Translations under genes and position numbers: made by a program | In this document: positions 27,200-35,037 of the stretch, in pieces | Layout: each line of letters starts with the position of its first letter | How positions within the stretch are numbered: position 1 is the stretch's first letter | Source of the DNA: Psychroflexus halocasei | GTDB taxonomy: Bacteria > Bacteroidota > Bacteroidia > Flavobacteriales > Flavobacteriaceae | Assembly (NCBI RefSeq): GCF_900107595.1 | Contig: NZ_FNQF01000001.1 | Coordinates: 186,001-250,000 of the forward strand | DNA length: 64,000 nucleotides | Direction of reading: 5' to 3' | The notes under the pieces: model-generated | What the model was told of the DNA's origin: nothing | What the model saw: only the letters and a program-made list of their open reading frames with translations | The model's database searches: none

Positions 27200-27572
27200 T
27201 TTTAAATTTTGAATGACTCAACATTTAATACTCTAGACTTCTAGACGGAAGACTGTTAGACTAAAGACTTTTAGAGACAGGACTATTTGATACACGACTA
27301 TCAGCTTAAACTCTTTTATTCTCGATACATTTTTCGCTTCAACTTTGTTTCAACGAAAAACACTCGAATTGACAGTTTTCGGTTATCGATTGACGATTAA
27401 TTGGGTGGTAGGTCTTAGGTAGTAGGTCTCAAATAATTTTGAATGATGAATTTTAAATTTTGAATGACTCAACATTTAATTCTTTAGACTTCTAGACGGA
27501 AGACTGTTAGATTAAAGACTTTTAGAGACATGACTATTGACGCGAACTGTTTATTCTCGATACATTTTGATT
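27200..27572. repeat. Two diverged copies of an intergenic repeat (offset 251 bp)
   Basis: Copy 1 starts near 27200 and copy 2 near 27451. They share long words such as CTTCTAGACGGAAGACTGTT and ATTCTCGATACATTTT with scattered differences. Between them lie short tandem words (GGTAGGTCTTAGGTAGTAGG) and simple GTTxxCGGTT modules. The segment 27431-27470 recurs without mismatch at 30999-31038. The whole 27144-27613 gap between tex and fic has no coding potential that I can support. Confidence 0.75.
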
Positions 27573-27613
27573 CCTTTATTTAGACACAAGTAAATTCGGT
27601 TTTAAAAAAAACA

Positions 27614-28738
27614 TTATTCAAATAAATTGAGGTATTTTTTAAAGACATAAAGCTTACCTCTTTTACTTCCTGTTATTTCTTCAAGAATACCTAATTCTTC
27701 CAAATCACTGATAAGGTTGTAAGCTGTTCGGTTGGAAACCTGTGCAACTTCTTCAACTTTTTTCGCATCAATAACTGGTCTTGTTAATAAATATTGTAAA
27801 ATCTTTTGCGCATTATTAGCTCGTGAACCTAAAGTTTGAATATTGAATTCTGAATTTTGTTTTAATTTTAAAATCTCATCAAAAGTTTCAACCCCTTTTT
27901 TTGCTGTTTCTATGATGCCTACTAAAAAGAATTTAAGCCATTGCTTCATATCATTTTGCGTTCTAACTCTCGTCAAGTTTTCATAATAAAGATCTTTATT
28001 TTTTTCAAAAAAATCTGACAAGTATAAAATAGGTTTTTTTAAAATTTCTTTATCAACCAAGTATAAGGTTATTAAAAGTCTCCCTACTCTTCCGTTACCA
28101 TCTAAAAAGGGATGAATTGTTTCAAACTGATAATGAATCACACCAATTTTAAGTAAATCCGGAAAAAAGAACTTTTGATTGTGCGTAAACTTTTCGAGGT
28201 CACTCATTAATTCATTTATACTCGTATGTTCAGGCGGAATAAAAGTAGCATCGTTTATAGAAGCGCCACCAATCCAGTTTTGGCTTTTTCTAAATTCTCC
28301 TGGTTGTTTATGTTCACCTCTTACACCTTGTAGCAAAACTTTATGCGTTTCTTTAATTAGTCGGCTAGAAAATGGGATTTCTTGAAGCAACTCTATGGCT
28401 TTACTCATTGCTGAAATGTAATTTTGCACTTCTTCCCAGTCATCTTTTTTTTCACTTGTTACATCATCTTTATCAAGCAAAGCCTCTTCTATATTTGTCT
28501 GCGTCCCTTCAATTTTACTACTTTGAGTCGCTTCTTTTAGAACGTGCATACTTATAAAAAGATCTACATCTGGTATATGTTCACTATACATATCTAACCT
28601 CCCAAGCTGTCTATCTGCTTTAGATAATAAACTTAAAAGCTTCATATCATTCAACAACCATTCTTTATTTATAATGTTGGGCTGAAAGCTTTTATAATAG
28701 TCTTGACTTATATATAAACCCGATGTGAAATTTTGCAT
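27614..28738 (-). CDS. Fic-domain protein with N-terminal inhibitory motif and winged helix
   Basis: 374 residues. The Fic active-site motif HPFLDGNGRVGR is complete at 209-220, so it should transfer AMP (or another nucleotide moiety) from a nucleotide onto a target. An inhibitory-helix motif SSKIEG at 73-78, with Glu77, matches the (S/T)xxxE(G/N) motif of self-inhibited Fic proteins with the helix in front of the core. The C-terminal part (about 310-374) reads as a winged helix-turn-helix (VEEVAQVSNRTAYNLISDLEE). The gene stands alone between repeat-rich intergenic regions. A phased array of half-sites begins about 12 bases upstream of the ATG, which suggests autoregulation. Target is unknown. 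Confidence 0.93.
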   Translation of the reverse strand: MQNFTSGLYISQDYYKSFQPNIINKEWLLNDMKLLSLLSKADRQLGRLDMYSEHIPDVDLFISMHVLKEATQSSKIEGTQTNIEEALLDKDDVTSEKKDDWEEVQNYISAMSKAIELLQEIPFSSRLIKETHKVLLQGVRGEHKQPGEFRKSQNWIGGASINDATFIPPEHTSINELMSDLEKFTHNQKFFFPDLLKIGVIHYQFETIHPFLDGNGRVGRLLITLYLVDKEILKKPILYLSDFFEKNKDLYYENLTRVRTQNDMKQWLKFFLVGIIETAKKGVETFDEILKLKQNSEFNIQTLGSRANNAQKILQYLLTRPVIDAKKVEEVAQVSNRTAYNLISDLEELGILEEITGSKRGKLYVFKKYLNLFE

Positions 28739-28750
28739 AATTTAATTATA

Positions 28751-28860
28751 GTTTACATTAACAAATTTCTTATTGCAAAATACAAGATTCTTTTACAATA
28801 AAGAATTTACTATTGCAAAATACAAGCTTTTTTTACAATAAGAGATCAGCTAATACAAGA
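28751..28860 (-). promoter_or_regulatory. Phased array of inverted half-sites upstream of fic (putative operator)
   Basis: Two near-identical 30-base units, 28771-28800 and 28811-28840, repeat with a 40-base period. Each is TATTGCAAAA, ten bases, TTTTACAATA, an inverted repeat with one mismatch between arms. Weaker half-sites continue the same 20-base spacing outward: GTTTACATTA at 28751 (8 of 10) and TAATACAAGA at 28851 (7 of 10). The regular 20-base step would put every half-site on the same face of the helix. It covers the likely promoter region of fic. The protein's own winged-helix domain is the obvious candidate binder (inference). Confidence 0.65.
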
Positions 28861-29184
28861 TGTTGCATTTATTTATAAATAACAGTTTTTCGGTTTTCGG
28901 TGAATAATGAATTTTGAATGACTCTATCGGTTATCGGTTGGCTGTTCTCTGTTGACAGTTTTCGGTTGACTGTTCTCAGTTCTCAGTTTACGGTTATCAG
29001 TTATTAGTTTTTCTGTTTGACTTTGTGAAATTAGATTGGTGATTAAAAAGAAAAAGTAATGACTAATCATAGCCTATTGTTTAATTACAAAATAATTAAG
29101 GATATTTGACTAATTGATTATACTTTTTGGTTAATTTTAACGAATAATAATAATTTCAACTCTCTGTTTTTAAAATTATATGAC
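28861..29184. repeat. Degenerate GTT/CGG-type intergenic repeats before the T9SS cargo gene
   Basis: Bases 28885-29010 are built from variants of CGGTTATCGGTT, GACAGTTTTCGGTTG and CTGTTCTCAGTT, in seven-to-ten base steps. The segment around 28901-28943 resembles 31005-31055 (GAATGACTCTATCGGTTA in both). Bases 29011-29184 are AT-rich with no clear promoter. No gene is supported here. Confidence 0.65.
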
Positions 29185-30993
29185 ATGAAATTACAATTAC
29201 AACTTTTCAGCATCGCCTTGGTTTTGCTTTCTAGTTTAAGCGTACAAGCTCAAGAAGACACACCAGATTGGCAATGGGCCAAGCGTGGGGGGAATACCTC
29301 TGGACTTATAGGGAGTGATTTATTAGGTTATGGTATGGAACGCGTTTTGGAAGTGGTGGTGGATACTGATAATAATTATTACTTTTTAGCCGAGGTGGGT
29401 TCTAGTCAAACAGATTATGACGGGATGCCCCTGACTGCTTATAGCATCAACGGTAGCCGTAAAGATATTTATGTGTTTTCAACAGATTGTGAAGGCAACT
29501 TGCGTTGGGATAAAATGATTGGGGGGGGCATAGACGATTCTGCCAATTCTATAGGCCTTGATAGCAACAATAATGTATATGTCAGCGGATATGTTAGAAA
29601 TAGTAGCACCACCCCTCCCCCTCCTCATTTTGATACAGATAGCATCAAAGGCCCTGCCAACTCTCAAGCTGGCGAAATGCTTAAAAACATGTTTATTATT
29701 AAATACGACCAAGACGGCAATTATCAATGGCTCAGAGAACCTGAAGGGGCTTTAAGTGGTACATTTGGAGGGTATTTTATGAGAAGTTTTATTGAAGCTG
29801 ATGGCACCAGCCATCACTTTGTTAGATTTTATGAAGGTACACATTTAGACGGTCAGTTGACCGTTGCTGATGGTGAACTTCAAGCAGCAATAGTGGTTTA
29901 TGATGCTGATGGTAACCTTGAGCGTTTCTTTACCATTGATATGGAAACATATAATTTTTACGATCATCAAATGGTCTATGACGCCAACTTAAATCGCTAT
30001 TATATTGCGGATACGAAACGTAATCAAGATGATTCTGATGCCCCAAGCATTGATGGCTATGGCGTGGCTTCTGGGGCTGAAAAAGCTTTTTATTTGGCTG
30101 CCCTAGATGATCAAGGCAATGTCATTTGGTATCACGAAAATCAACATAGAAATATCTATTCTTTAGGAGATCTTAAACTGGATGATAATGGCAATATCTA
30201 TCTTACTGGTAAATATACGGGCGATGGTGTGCTTGATTCTAATCTTGAATTTACCCCTGACAGCTTTGTTGGTTTTGAGTTTATGACCGCACCCATGGAA
30301 GATCCTCAAGGGCCATTTCTTGTTAAGCTTGATAGTGATGGGAACTTAATCTGGGGCACCAATGCCATTGAGTATTCTCCTTTCCCAGGACGAAGCATCG
30401 CCATTGATGGTGATGATGTGTATTTAGGTTTAGGCATCTTAGGCAATTCTTGGGGTGGGGTTAATGTCCCTGGCCCTGAACTTCAAGGACTTGTCCCTGA
30501 CCCTAGCATCATACATTTTGATGCCGCAACTGGTGATGTTGAAAATGTGATCAGCATGCCTCAAACCTCTAGCTACCACGATGCTTTTATGTCTATTGCT
30601 CTCGATAGCTACGGCAATATTATTGGCGGTGGCTATTTTGGTGGTAGCCTCTTTAGTAATCACTCTGTTGAAACACTTAACAACATAGGTGGGGATAGTG
30701 ATTTCTTTATCGCGCAATATGGCTCTGGAAATTGCTCTGAAACGGCCTCATCAGAAGACTTTAACAAAACTAAACTTAAAATACACCCTAATCCAACTTC
30801 TGGCATTGTCAATATCATCTATGAAGATGAATTAACTACCTATAAAGTTTATGACTTGCAAGGGAAAGTACTACAAGCTGGCAGCTTGAAACATAAACAA
30901 ATAAACTTGTCTAAACTCCAACCCGGATTGTATATGTTGTCCCTAACAGATACCGATGGAAATCAATCTTATGTGAAAGTCGTGAGGGAATAG
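29185..30993 (+). CDS. Secreted T9SS cargo with type A sorting domain, propeller-like repeats
   Basis: 602 residues. A signal peptide ends at VQA-QEDT (cleavage near residue 22). The body has repeated blocks with DxxxNxYxxG, such as DSNNNVYVSGY, DDNGNIYLTGKY and DSYGNIIGGGYF, as in SBBP/beta-propeller proteins. The last 70 residues are a type A T9SS sorting domain (KIHPNPTSGIVNI, VYDLQGKVL, LQPGLYMLSL). The product should cross the outer membrane by T9SS and be released or surface-attached. Base usage is richer in G and C than its neighbours, including a G8 run at 29521-29528. It is flanked by repeats on both sides. Ligand or enzymatic role is unknown. Confidence 0.88.
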   Translation: MKLQLQLFSIALVLLSSLSVQAQEDTPDWQWAKRGGNTSGLIGSDLLGYGMERVLEVVVDTDNNYYFLAEVGSSQTDYDGMPLTAYSINGSRKDIYVFSTDCEGNLRWDKMIGGGIDDSANSIGLDSNNNVYVSGYVRNSSTTPPPPHFDTDSIKGPANSQAGEMLKNMFIIKYDQDGNYQWLREPEGALSGTFGGYFMRSFIEADGTSHHFVRFYEGTHLDGQLTVADGELQAAIVVYDADGNLERFFTIDMETYNFYDHQMVYDANLNRYYIADTKRNQDDSDAPSIDGYGVASGAEKAFYLAALDDQGNVIWYHENQHRNIYSLGDLKLDDNGNIYLTGKYTGDGVLDSNLEFTPDSFVGFEFMTAPMEDPQGPFLVKLDSDGNLIWGTNAIEYSPFPGRSIAIDGDDVYLGLGILGNSWGGVNVPGPELQGLVPDPSIIHFDAATGDVENVISMPQTSSYHDAFMSIALDSYGNIIGGGYFGGSLFSNHSVETLNNIGGDSDFFIAQYGSGNCSETASSEDFNKTKLKIHPNPTSGIVNIIYEDELTTYKVYDLQGKVLQAGSLKHKQINLSKLQPGLYMLSLTDTDGNQSYVKVVRE

Positions 30994-30998
30994 ACTTT

Positions 30999-31370
30999 AA
31001 ATAATTTTGAATGATGAATTTTAAATTTTGAATGACTCTATCGGTTAACGGTTGGCGGTTATCGGTTTTCTGTGAATAGTGATTGGTGAATAGTGATTGG
31101 TGAATAGTGAATCGGTTTTCCTTTGGAATCAAGACTCAGGACTTTTTGACTCAGGACTAGGTTATTCGTGAGTGGTGATTTGTAAAATTGGTTATTTGTG
31201 AAATCGGTTTCTCTTAGAGTCAAGATTTAAGACTATTAGACTCAGGACTAAATCGGTTATTCGTGAGTGGTGAGCGGTGAGTGGTGATTTGTAAAGCTGG
31301 TTATTCGTGAAATCGGTTTCTCTTAGATTCAAGATTTACGACTATTAGACACAAGACTAAATTGGTTATG
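30999..31370. repeat. Repeat cluster: 40-bp dispersed repeat, 14-bp and about 100-bp tandem repeats
   Basis: Bases 30999-31038 match 27431-27470 perfectly. Bases 31073-31114 hold about three copies of a 14-base unit (TGAATAGTGATTGG). From about 31160 to 31255 and 31256 to 31363 a unit of roughly 95-107 bases repeats (GGTTATTCGTGAGTGGTGA, TGAAATCGGTTTCTCTTAGA, GACTATTAGACxCAxGACTA). No coding potential was seen. Bases 31371-31550, before the riboswitch, are AT-rich and hold nothing else that I recognise. Confidence 0.75.
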
Positions 31371-31550
31371 AAAAGCGCAAAGGCTAAAAGTAAAGGCTAA
31401 ACATCTAAAAAAACGACACTTTAGCCCTCATTATCTTTATAAATATTCAAGAATAACATCAATTGCTTTAGAGCTGTCTTCTCAATTTTCAGTTCAATAA
31501 TTTGATTCAATCAATAGCCATTAATTCAATTTTGTTTTATAAATTCGTCG

Positions 31551-31672
31551 CAAATACCTTTTTGGCTGTCTTGATTTTAAGACAGAAAACAGGGGAATTG
31601 GGTGTAAATCCCAAGCTGTTGCGCAACTGTAAGCGATAAATTATCGTAAGCCAGATTACCTGCCAAATTGGT
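31551..31672 (+). promoter_or_regulatory. Cobalamin (B12) riboswitch upstream of nrdB
   Basis: Family hallmarks are in order: GGGAATTGGGTGTAAATCCC, then AGCTGTTGCGCAACTGTAA, a variable hairpin CGATAAATTATCG, and the B12 box AAGCCAGATTACCTGCC. The flanks TTTGGC (31561-31566) and GCCAAA (31662-31667) can close the element. It ends about 105 bases before the nrdB ATG. A weak hairpin around 31713-31726 followed by T-rich sequence could be the expression platform. Cobalamin binding should lower expression of the operon. Confidence 0.9.
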
Positions 31673-31777
31673 TTTGAATTTTGTTTTCGCATAAAAAACG
31701 AAGTTCAGAAATAGGCTATTCATACCTTTTTCTCTTCCTTTTTTGTGCCATTGTTAAACTTTTAAAATTTAAATACA

Positions 31778-32731
31778 ATGGGCATTTTTGACAAACGCTT
31801 AAATTACAAACCTTTTGAGTATCCCGAAGTCATGGACTTCGTGGAAAGTATGAATTCATCTTTTTGGGTTCATAAAGAGATTGACTTTACAGCAGATATT
31901 CAAGATTTTAAATCTAATCTCTCTGAAACTGAACAAGAAATCGTTAAACGCAGTTTACTCAGTATCGCTCAGGTAGAAATTGGTGTCAAACTTTTTTGGG
32001 GCGACTTGTACAGGCACTTCCCTAAACCTGAATTTAATAATCTTGGTGCTACTTTTGCAGAATGTGAAGTTAGACACGGGGAAGCTTATGCCAGATTAAT
32101 TGAGGTTTTAGGTTATCAAAAAGATTTTGAAAATCTTGTTGACATCCCAGTGTTTAAAGAAAAAATAGAGCTGACTGAAAATAGTCTTTTAAACAATGCT
32201 GACATTATCTCAAAACTTCTATTTTTCACTATTGTGATTGAAAACTCTTCCTTGTTCTCACAATTTGCAAATATCTTGTCATTTACAAGATTCAAAGGCT
32301 ATCTAAAAAACACTTCTAACATCATCGCTTGGACATCTATTGATGAGCAAAATCATGCTGATGCCGGTATTTACTTAATAAATAAAATAAATGAAGAAGG
32401 ATTTTTAGACGAAAAAATTAAATCCAAAATGGCTCAAGATGTTGAAAAATACATTCACTACGAATCTCAACTTCTAGATTGGATTTATGAGAAAGGAGAG
32501 CTGGATTTCTTTACAAAGAATGACATGCTCAACTTCATGAAATACCGTGTAGATGACTCACTACAAAAAATTGGTATCCCGAAATTATTCAACATTTCTC
32601 AAGTTCAATACAAGCCTATGCAATGGTTTGATGAAGAGGTTTTTGCAAATGAACTAGATGACTTTTTTGCTAAAAGACCAACAGCTTACACAAAGCATGA
32701 TAAAAGTATTCATGCTGAAGATTTATTCTAA
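31778..32731 (+). CDS. nrdB: Class I ribonucleotide reductase beta subunit (Id-like features)
   Basis: 317 residues. Metal ligands can be placed at Glu67, Glu97, His100 (ECEVRH), Glu155, Glu190 and His193 (DEQNH). The first ligand is Glu rather than the Asp of the E. coli enzyme. A Tyr is kept at 104, four residues after His100, and Lys71 lies near it. From memory this pattern fits the dimanganese subclass Id described in Flavobacterium johnsoniae, but it is not proof. There is no ATP-cone. It forms the radical-generating partner of NrdA in the cytoplasm. First gene after the B12 riboswitch; a thioesterase gene follows after 10 bases. Confidence 0.94.
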   Translation: MGIFDKRLNYKPFEYPEVMDFVESMNSSFWVHKEIDFTADIQDFKSNLSETEQEIVKRSLLSIAQVEIGVKLFWGDLYRHFPKPEFNNLGATFAECEVRHGEAYARLIEVLGYQKDFENLVDIPVFKEKIELTENSLLNNADIISKLLFFTIVIENSSLFSQFANILSFTRFKGYLKNTSNIIAWTSIDEQNHADAGIYLINKINEEGFLDEKIKSKMAQDVEKYIHYESQLLDWIYEKGELDFFTKNDMLNFMKYRVDDSLQKIGIPKLFNISQVQYKPMQWFDEEVFANELDDFFAKRPTAYTKHDKSIHAEDLF

Positions 32732-32741
32732 ATATAGAGAG

Positions 32742-33134
32742 ATGACATCAGAGATTACCAATAGAATAGCACAATCGCGTACAAGTATTTTTAAAGTTGT
32801 TTTTCCGAACACAACCAATCATTACGATACTTTATTTGGAGGGACAGCAATGAATTTGATGGATGAGGTCGCCTTTATTACGGCAACGCGTTTTAGCCGA
32901 AAGAAAGTCGTGACAATCTCATCAGATCAGATTGACTTTAATGAACCTATCCCAGCCGGGACGATTATTGAATTAGCAGCAGAAGTTGCTGAAATTGGCA
33001 ACACCAGCTTAAAGGTGAAAGTCGATTTATTTCAAGAAGAAATGTATGAAAATACCCCACAAAAGAAATCCATTTCAGGTGTTTTCACTTTTGTGGCTTT
33101 AGATAAAAACAACAAAAAAACCAATGTCTTATGA
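32742..33134 (+). CDS. Hotdog-fold acyl-CoA thioesterase between nrdB and nrdA
   Basis: 130 residues from the ATG at 32742 (MTSEITNRIAQS), ten bases after the nrdB stop. An open frame reaching back to 32658 overlaps nrdB and is unlikely to be used. The sequence FPNTTNHYDTLFGGTAMNLMDEVAFITATRF matches the YciA/acyl-CoA thioester hydrolase family, with the catalytic-region Asn/Asp pattern, and FNEPIPAGTIIEL fits the same fold. It would hydrolyse acyl-CoA in the cytoplasm. Its stop overlaps the nrdA start (ATGA). Why a thioesterase sits inside a B12-controlled ribonucleotide reductase operon is not clear. Confidence 0.87.
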   Translation: MTSEITNRIAQSRTSIFKVVFPNTTNHYDTLFGGTAMNLMDEVAFITATRFSRKKVVTISSDQIDFNEPIPAGTIIELAAEVAEIGNTSLKVKVDLFQEEMYENTPQKKSISGVFTFVALDKNNKKTNVL

Positions 33135-34780
33135 GTGAACCATGGTGGCTTAACGATGAAAGTGAGCAAATTTTAAATAGAGGTTATTTACTAAAAGGAG
33201 AAAGTGTAAAAGGAGCGATTGATCGTATTGCTACAGCAGCGAGCAAGCAACTCTTTAGGCCTGAACTAAAAGAAAAATTTATTGAGATTATCGACAATGG
33301 GTGGATGAGCTTAAGTTCACCGATTTGGGCAAATATGGGAACTGAAAGAGGTTTGCCCATTTCTTGCTTTAATGTTCATGTTCCTGATTATATTGAAGGA
33401 ATCACGCACAAATTAGGTGAAGTAATTATGCAAACTAAAATTGGTGGTGGCACTTCTGGCTATTTTGGCGAGTTAAGGGGAAGAGGAACTGCTGTTACTG
33501 ACAACGGCCAAAGTAGCGGCGCGGTTTCTTTTATGAAATTGTTTGATACTGCCATGGACACAATTTCGCAAGGCGGCGTGAGACGTGGCGCTTTTGCTGC
33601 TTATCTAGATATTGACCATCCTGATATTGAGGAGTTTTTGCAAATAAAAGATATTGGGAATGCACTACAAAATTTGTTCTTTGGCGTTTGTGTGCCTGAT
33701 TATTGGATGCAAGAAATGATAGATGGCGACATGGATAAACGCAAACTCTGGGCAAAAGTTTTGGAAGCAAGACAACAAAAAGGTATACCCTATATTTTAT
33801 TTTCGGATAATGTAAACCGGAATAAACCTCAGGTTTACAAAGATCATAATATGCGTATTAACGCGAGTAATTTATGTTCTGAGATTATGCTTCCTTCTAA
33901 TTTTGATGAGTCTTTTATTTGCTGCCTCTCATCGATGAATCTTGAACTCTATGATGAATGGAAAGATACGGATGCCGTACAAACTGCTATTTTCTTCTTA
34001 GATGCCGTTCTACAGGAGTTTATACAAAAAACAGAAGATAACTATTACTTAAAGGCTGCTCATAATTTTGCTAAGCGACACAGAGCAATTGGTTTAGGTG
34101 TCATGGGCTGGCACTCTTATTTGCAAAAGAATATGATTGCATTTGAAGGCCTAGAAGCCAAACAATTAACAAATAAAATTTTTGAACATATTCGATCAGA
34201 AGCCGATACTGCCACACAAAAATTAGCAGAAATATTTGGAGAGCCTGAGCTACTGAAGAATTATGGTATCCGTAATGCTACCCTTATGGCAGTGGCTCCC
34301 ACTACTTCTTCCTCAGCTATTTTAGGACAAACATCGCCTGGGATAGAGCCTTTTAGCAGTAATTATTTTAAGGCAGGCTTATCAAAGGGTAATTTTATTC
34401 GGAAAAACAAATATCTCAAGGCTTTACTGAAGGAAAAAGAGATTGACAATGAAGCAACTTGGCGCAGCATTATGTTACATCAAGGTAGCGTTCAGCATCT
34501 TGAAGAATTAAACGAAAAAGAAAAAATGGTCTTTAAAACTTTTAAAGAAATCAGTCAGTTAGAAATTATCCAACAAGCGGCAGTACGCCAAAAACATATT
34601 GATCAATCACAAAGTTTAAACATCAACATTCCATCAAACTTACCAGTTAAAGACGTTAATAAGCTTACGATAGAAGCTTGGGAGTTAGGAGTAAAAACGC
34701 TTTACTATCAACGCAGCCAGAGCGTTTCAAAAGAAACGGTAGTTCAGAATTTAGTAGAATGTGTAAGTTGCGAAGCTTAG
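33131..34780 (+). CDS. nrdA: Class I ribonucleotide reductase alpha subunit without ATP-cone
   Basis: 549 residues. The redox and radical cysteines are present: Cys79 (PISCF), Cys249 in NLCSE with Asn247 and Glu251, Cys264 (ICCLSSMNL) and the C-terminal pair CVSC at 544-547. The PTTSSS-type motif APTTSSSAILGQTSPGIEP is also visible. It reduces ribonucleotides using the NrdB radical. It lacks the roughly 100-residue N-terminal ATP-cone of the longer enzymes, and NrdB has none either, so overall activity regulation through that domain seems absent. It overlaps the thioesterase gene by four bases and ends at a terminator. Confidence 0.95.
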   Translation: MSEPWWLNDESEQILNRGYLLKGESVKGAIDRIATAASKQLFRPELKEKFIEIIDNGWMSLSSPIWANMGTERGLPISCFNVHVPDYIEGITHKLGEVIMQTKIGGGTSGYFGELRGRGTAVTDNGQSSGAVSFMKLFDTAMDTISQGGVRRGAFAAYLDIDHPDIEEFLQIKDIGNALQNLFFGVCVPDYWMQEMIDGDMDKRKLWAKVLEARQQKGIPYILFSDNVNRNKPQVYKDHNMRINASNLCSEIMLPSNFDESFICCLSSMNLELYDEWKDTDAVQTAIFFLDAVLQEFIQKTEDNYYLKAAHNFAKRHRAIGLGVMGWHSYLQKNMIAFEGLEAKQLTNKIFEHIRSEADTATQKLAEIFGEPELLKNYGIRNATLMAVAPTTSSSAILGQTSPGIEPFSSNYFKAGLSKGNFIRKNKYLKALLKEKEIDNEATWRSIMLHQGSVQHLEELNEKEKMVFKTFKEISQLEIIQQAAVRQKHIDQSQSLNINIPSNLPVKDVNKLTIEAWELGVKTLYYQRSQSVSKETVVQNLVECVSCEA

Positions 34781-34982
34781 ATTCTACTTCTAGTCTGTGA
34801 TATCAAGTTTTTGCTATTAGATTTGCTTGGCAGTTGTCATTTTTCGAATAATCAGTTTTTAGTGAATGATTAATTAGGTGATAGGTTTTAAGGATTAGGG
34901 AGTTTTCACCATTAAAGATTACTAGAACACATACTAATTGCTCTGTCAATACGTTTTTTTTAAAGCTGAAATATGATATGAA

Positions 34983-35016
34983 AAAAGGCTTATTGAAATA
35001 TTCCAATAAGCCTTTT
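34983..35016. terminator. Bidirectional terminator between nrdA and the aminopeptidase P gene
   Basis: A 13-bp stem (arms 34983-34995 and 35004-35016) has T-rich flanks on the plus strand and A-rich flanks upstream. It lies 22 bases past the stop of the minus-strand gene but about 200 bases past nrdA. The 34781-34982 gap otherwise holds only weak traces of the intergenic repeat words. Confidence 0.8.
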
Positions 35017-35037
35017 GAATTTTTAAAAAATCTTATT

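Noticed and set aside
28771-28840. Possible CRISPR array
   Set aside because: Only two 30-base units with a 10-base spacer, each an AT-rich inverted repeat. There are no cas genes. It fits an operator array better.
27144-29184. Toxin-antitoxin pair around fic
   Set aside because: No small antitoxin gene lies beside fic. The inhibitory motif is inside the Fic protein itself.
30911-31132. Open frame running through the repeat cluster on the minus strand
   Set aside because: It is made of repeat words and covers the end of the cargo gene on the other strand. No protein character.
32658-32741. Longer thioesterase start overlapping nrdB
   Set aside because: The added residues come from nrdB sequence in another frame and have no family similarity. 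The ATG at 32742 fits the family start.
33131-34780. nrdA as a truncated or broken gene
   Set aside because: All redox, radical and C-terminal cysteines are present. The protein is short only because it lacks the ATP-cone.
34803-35006. 67-residue open frame between nrdA and the aminopeptidase gene
   Set aside because: It overlaps the bidirectional terminator and has no recognisable features.
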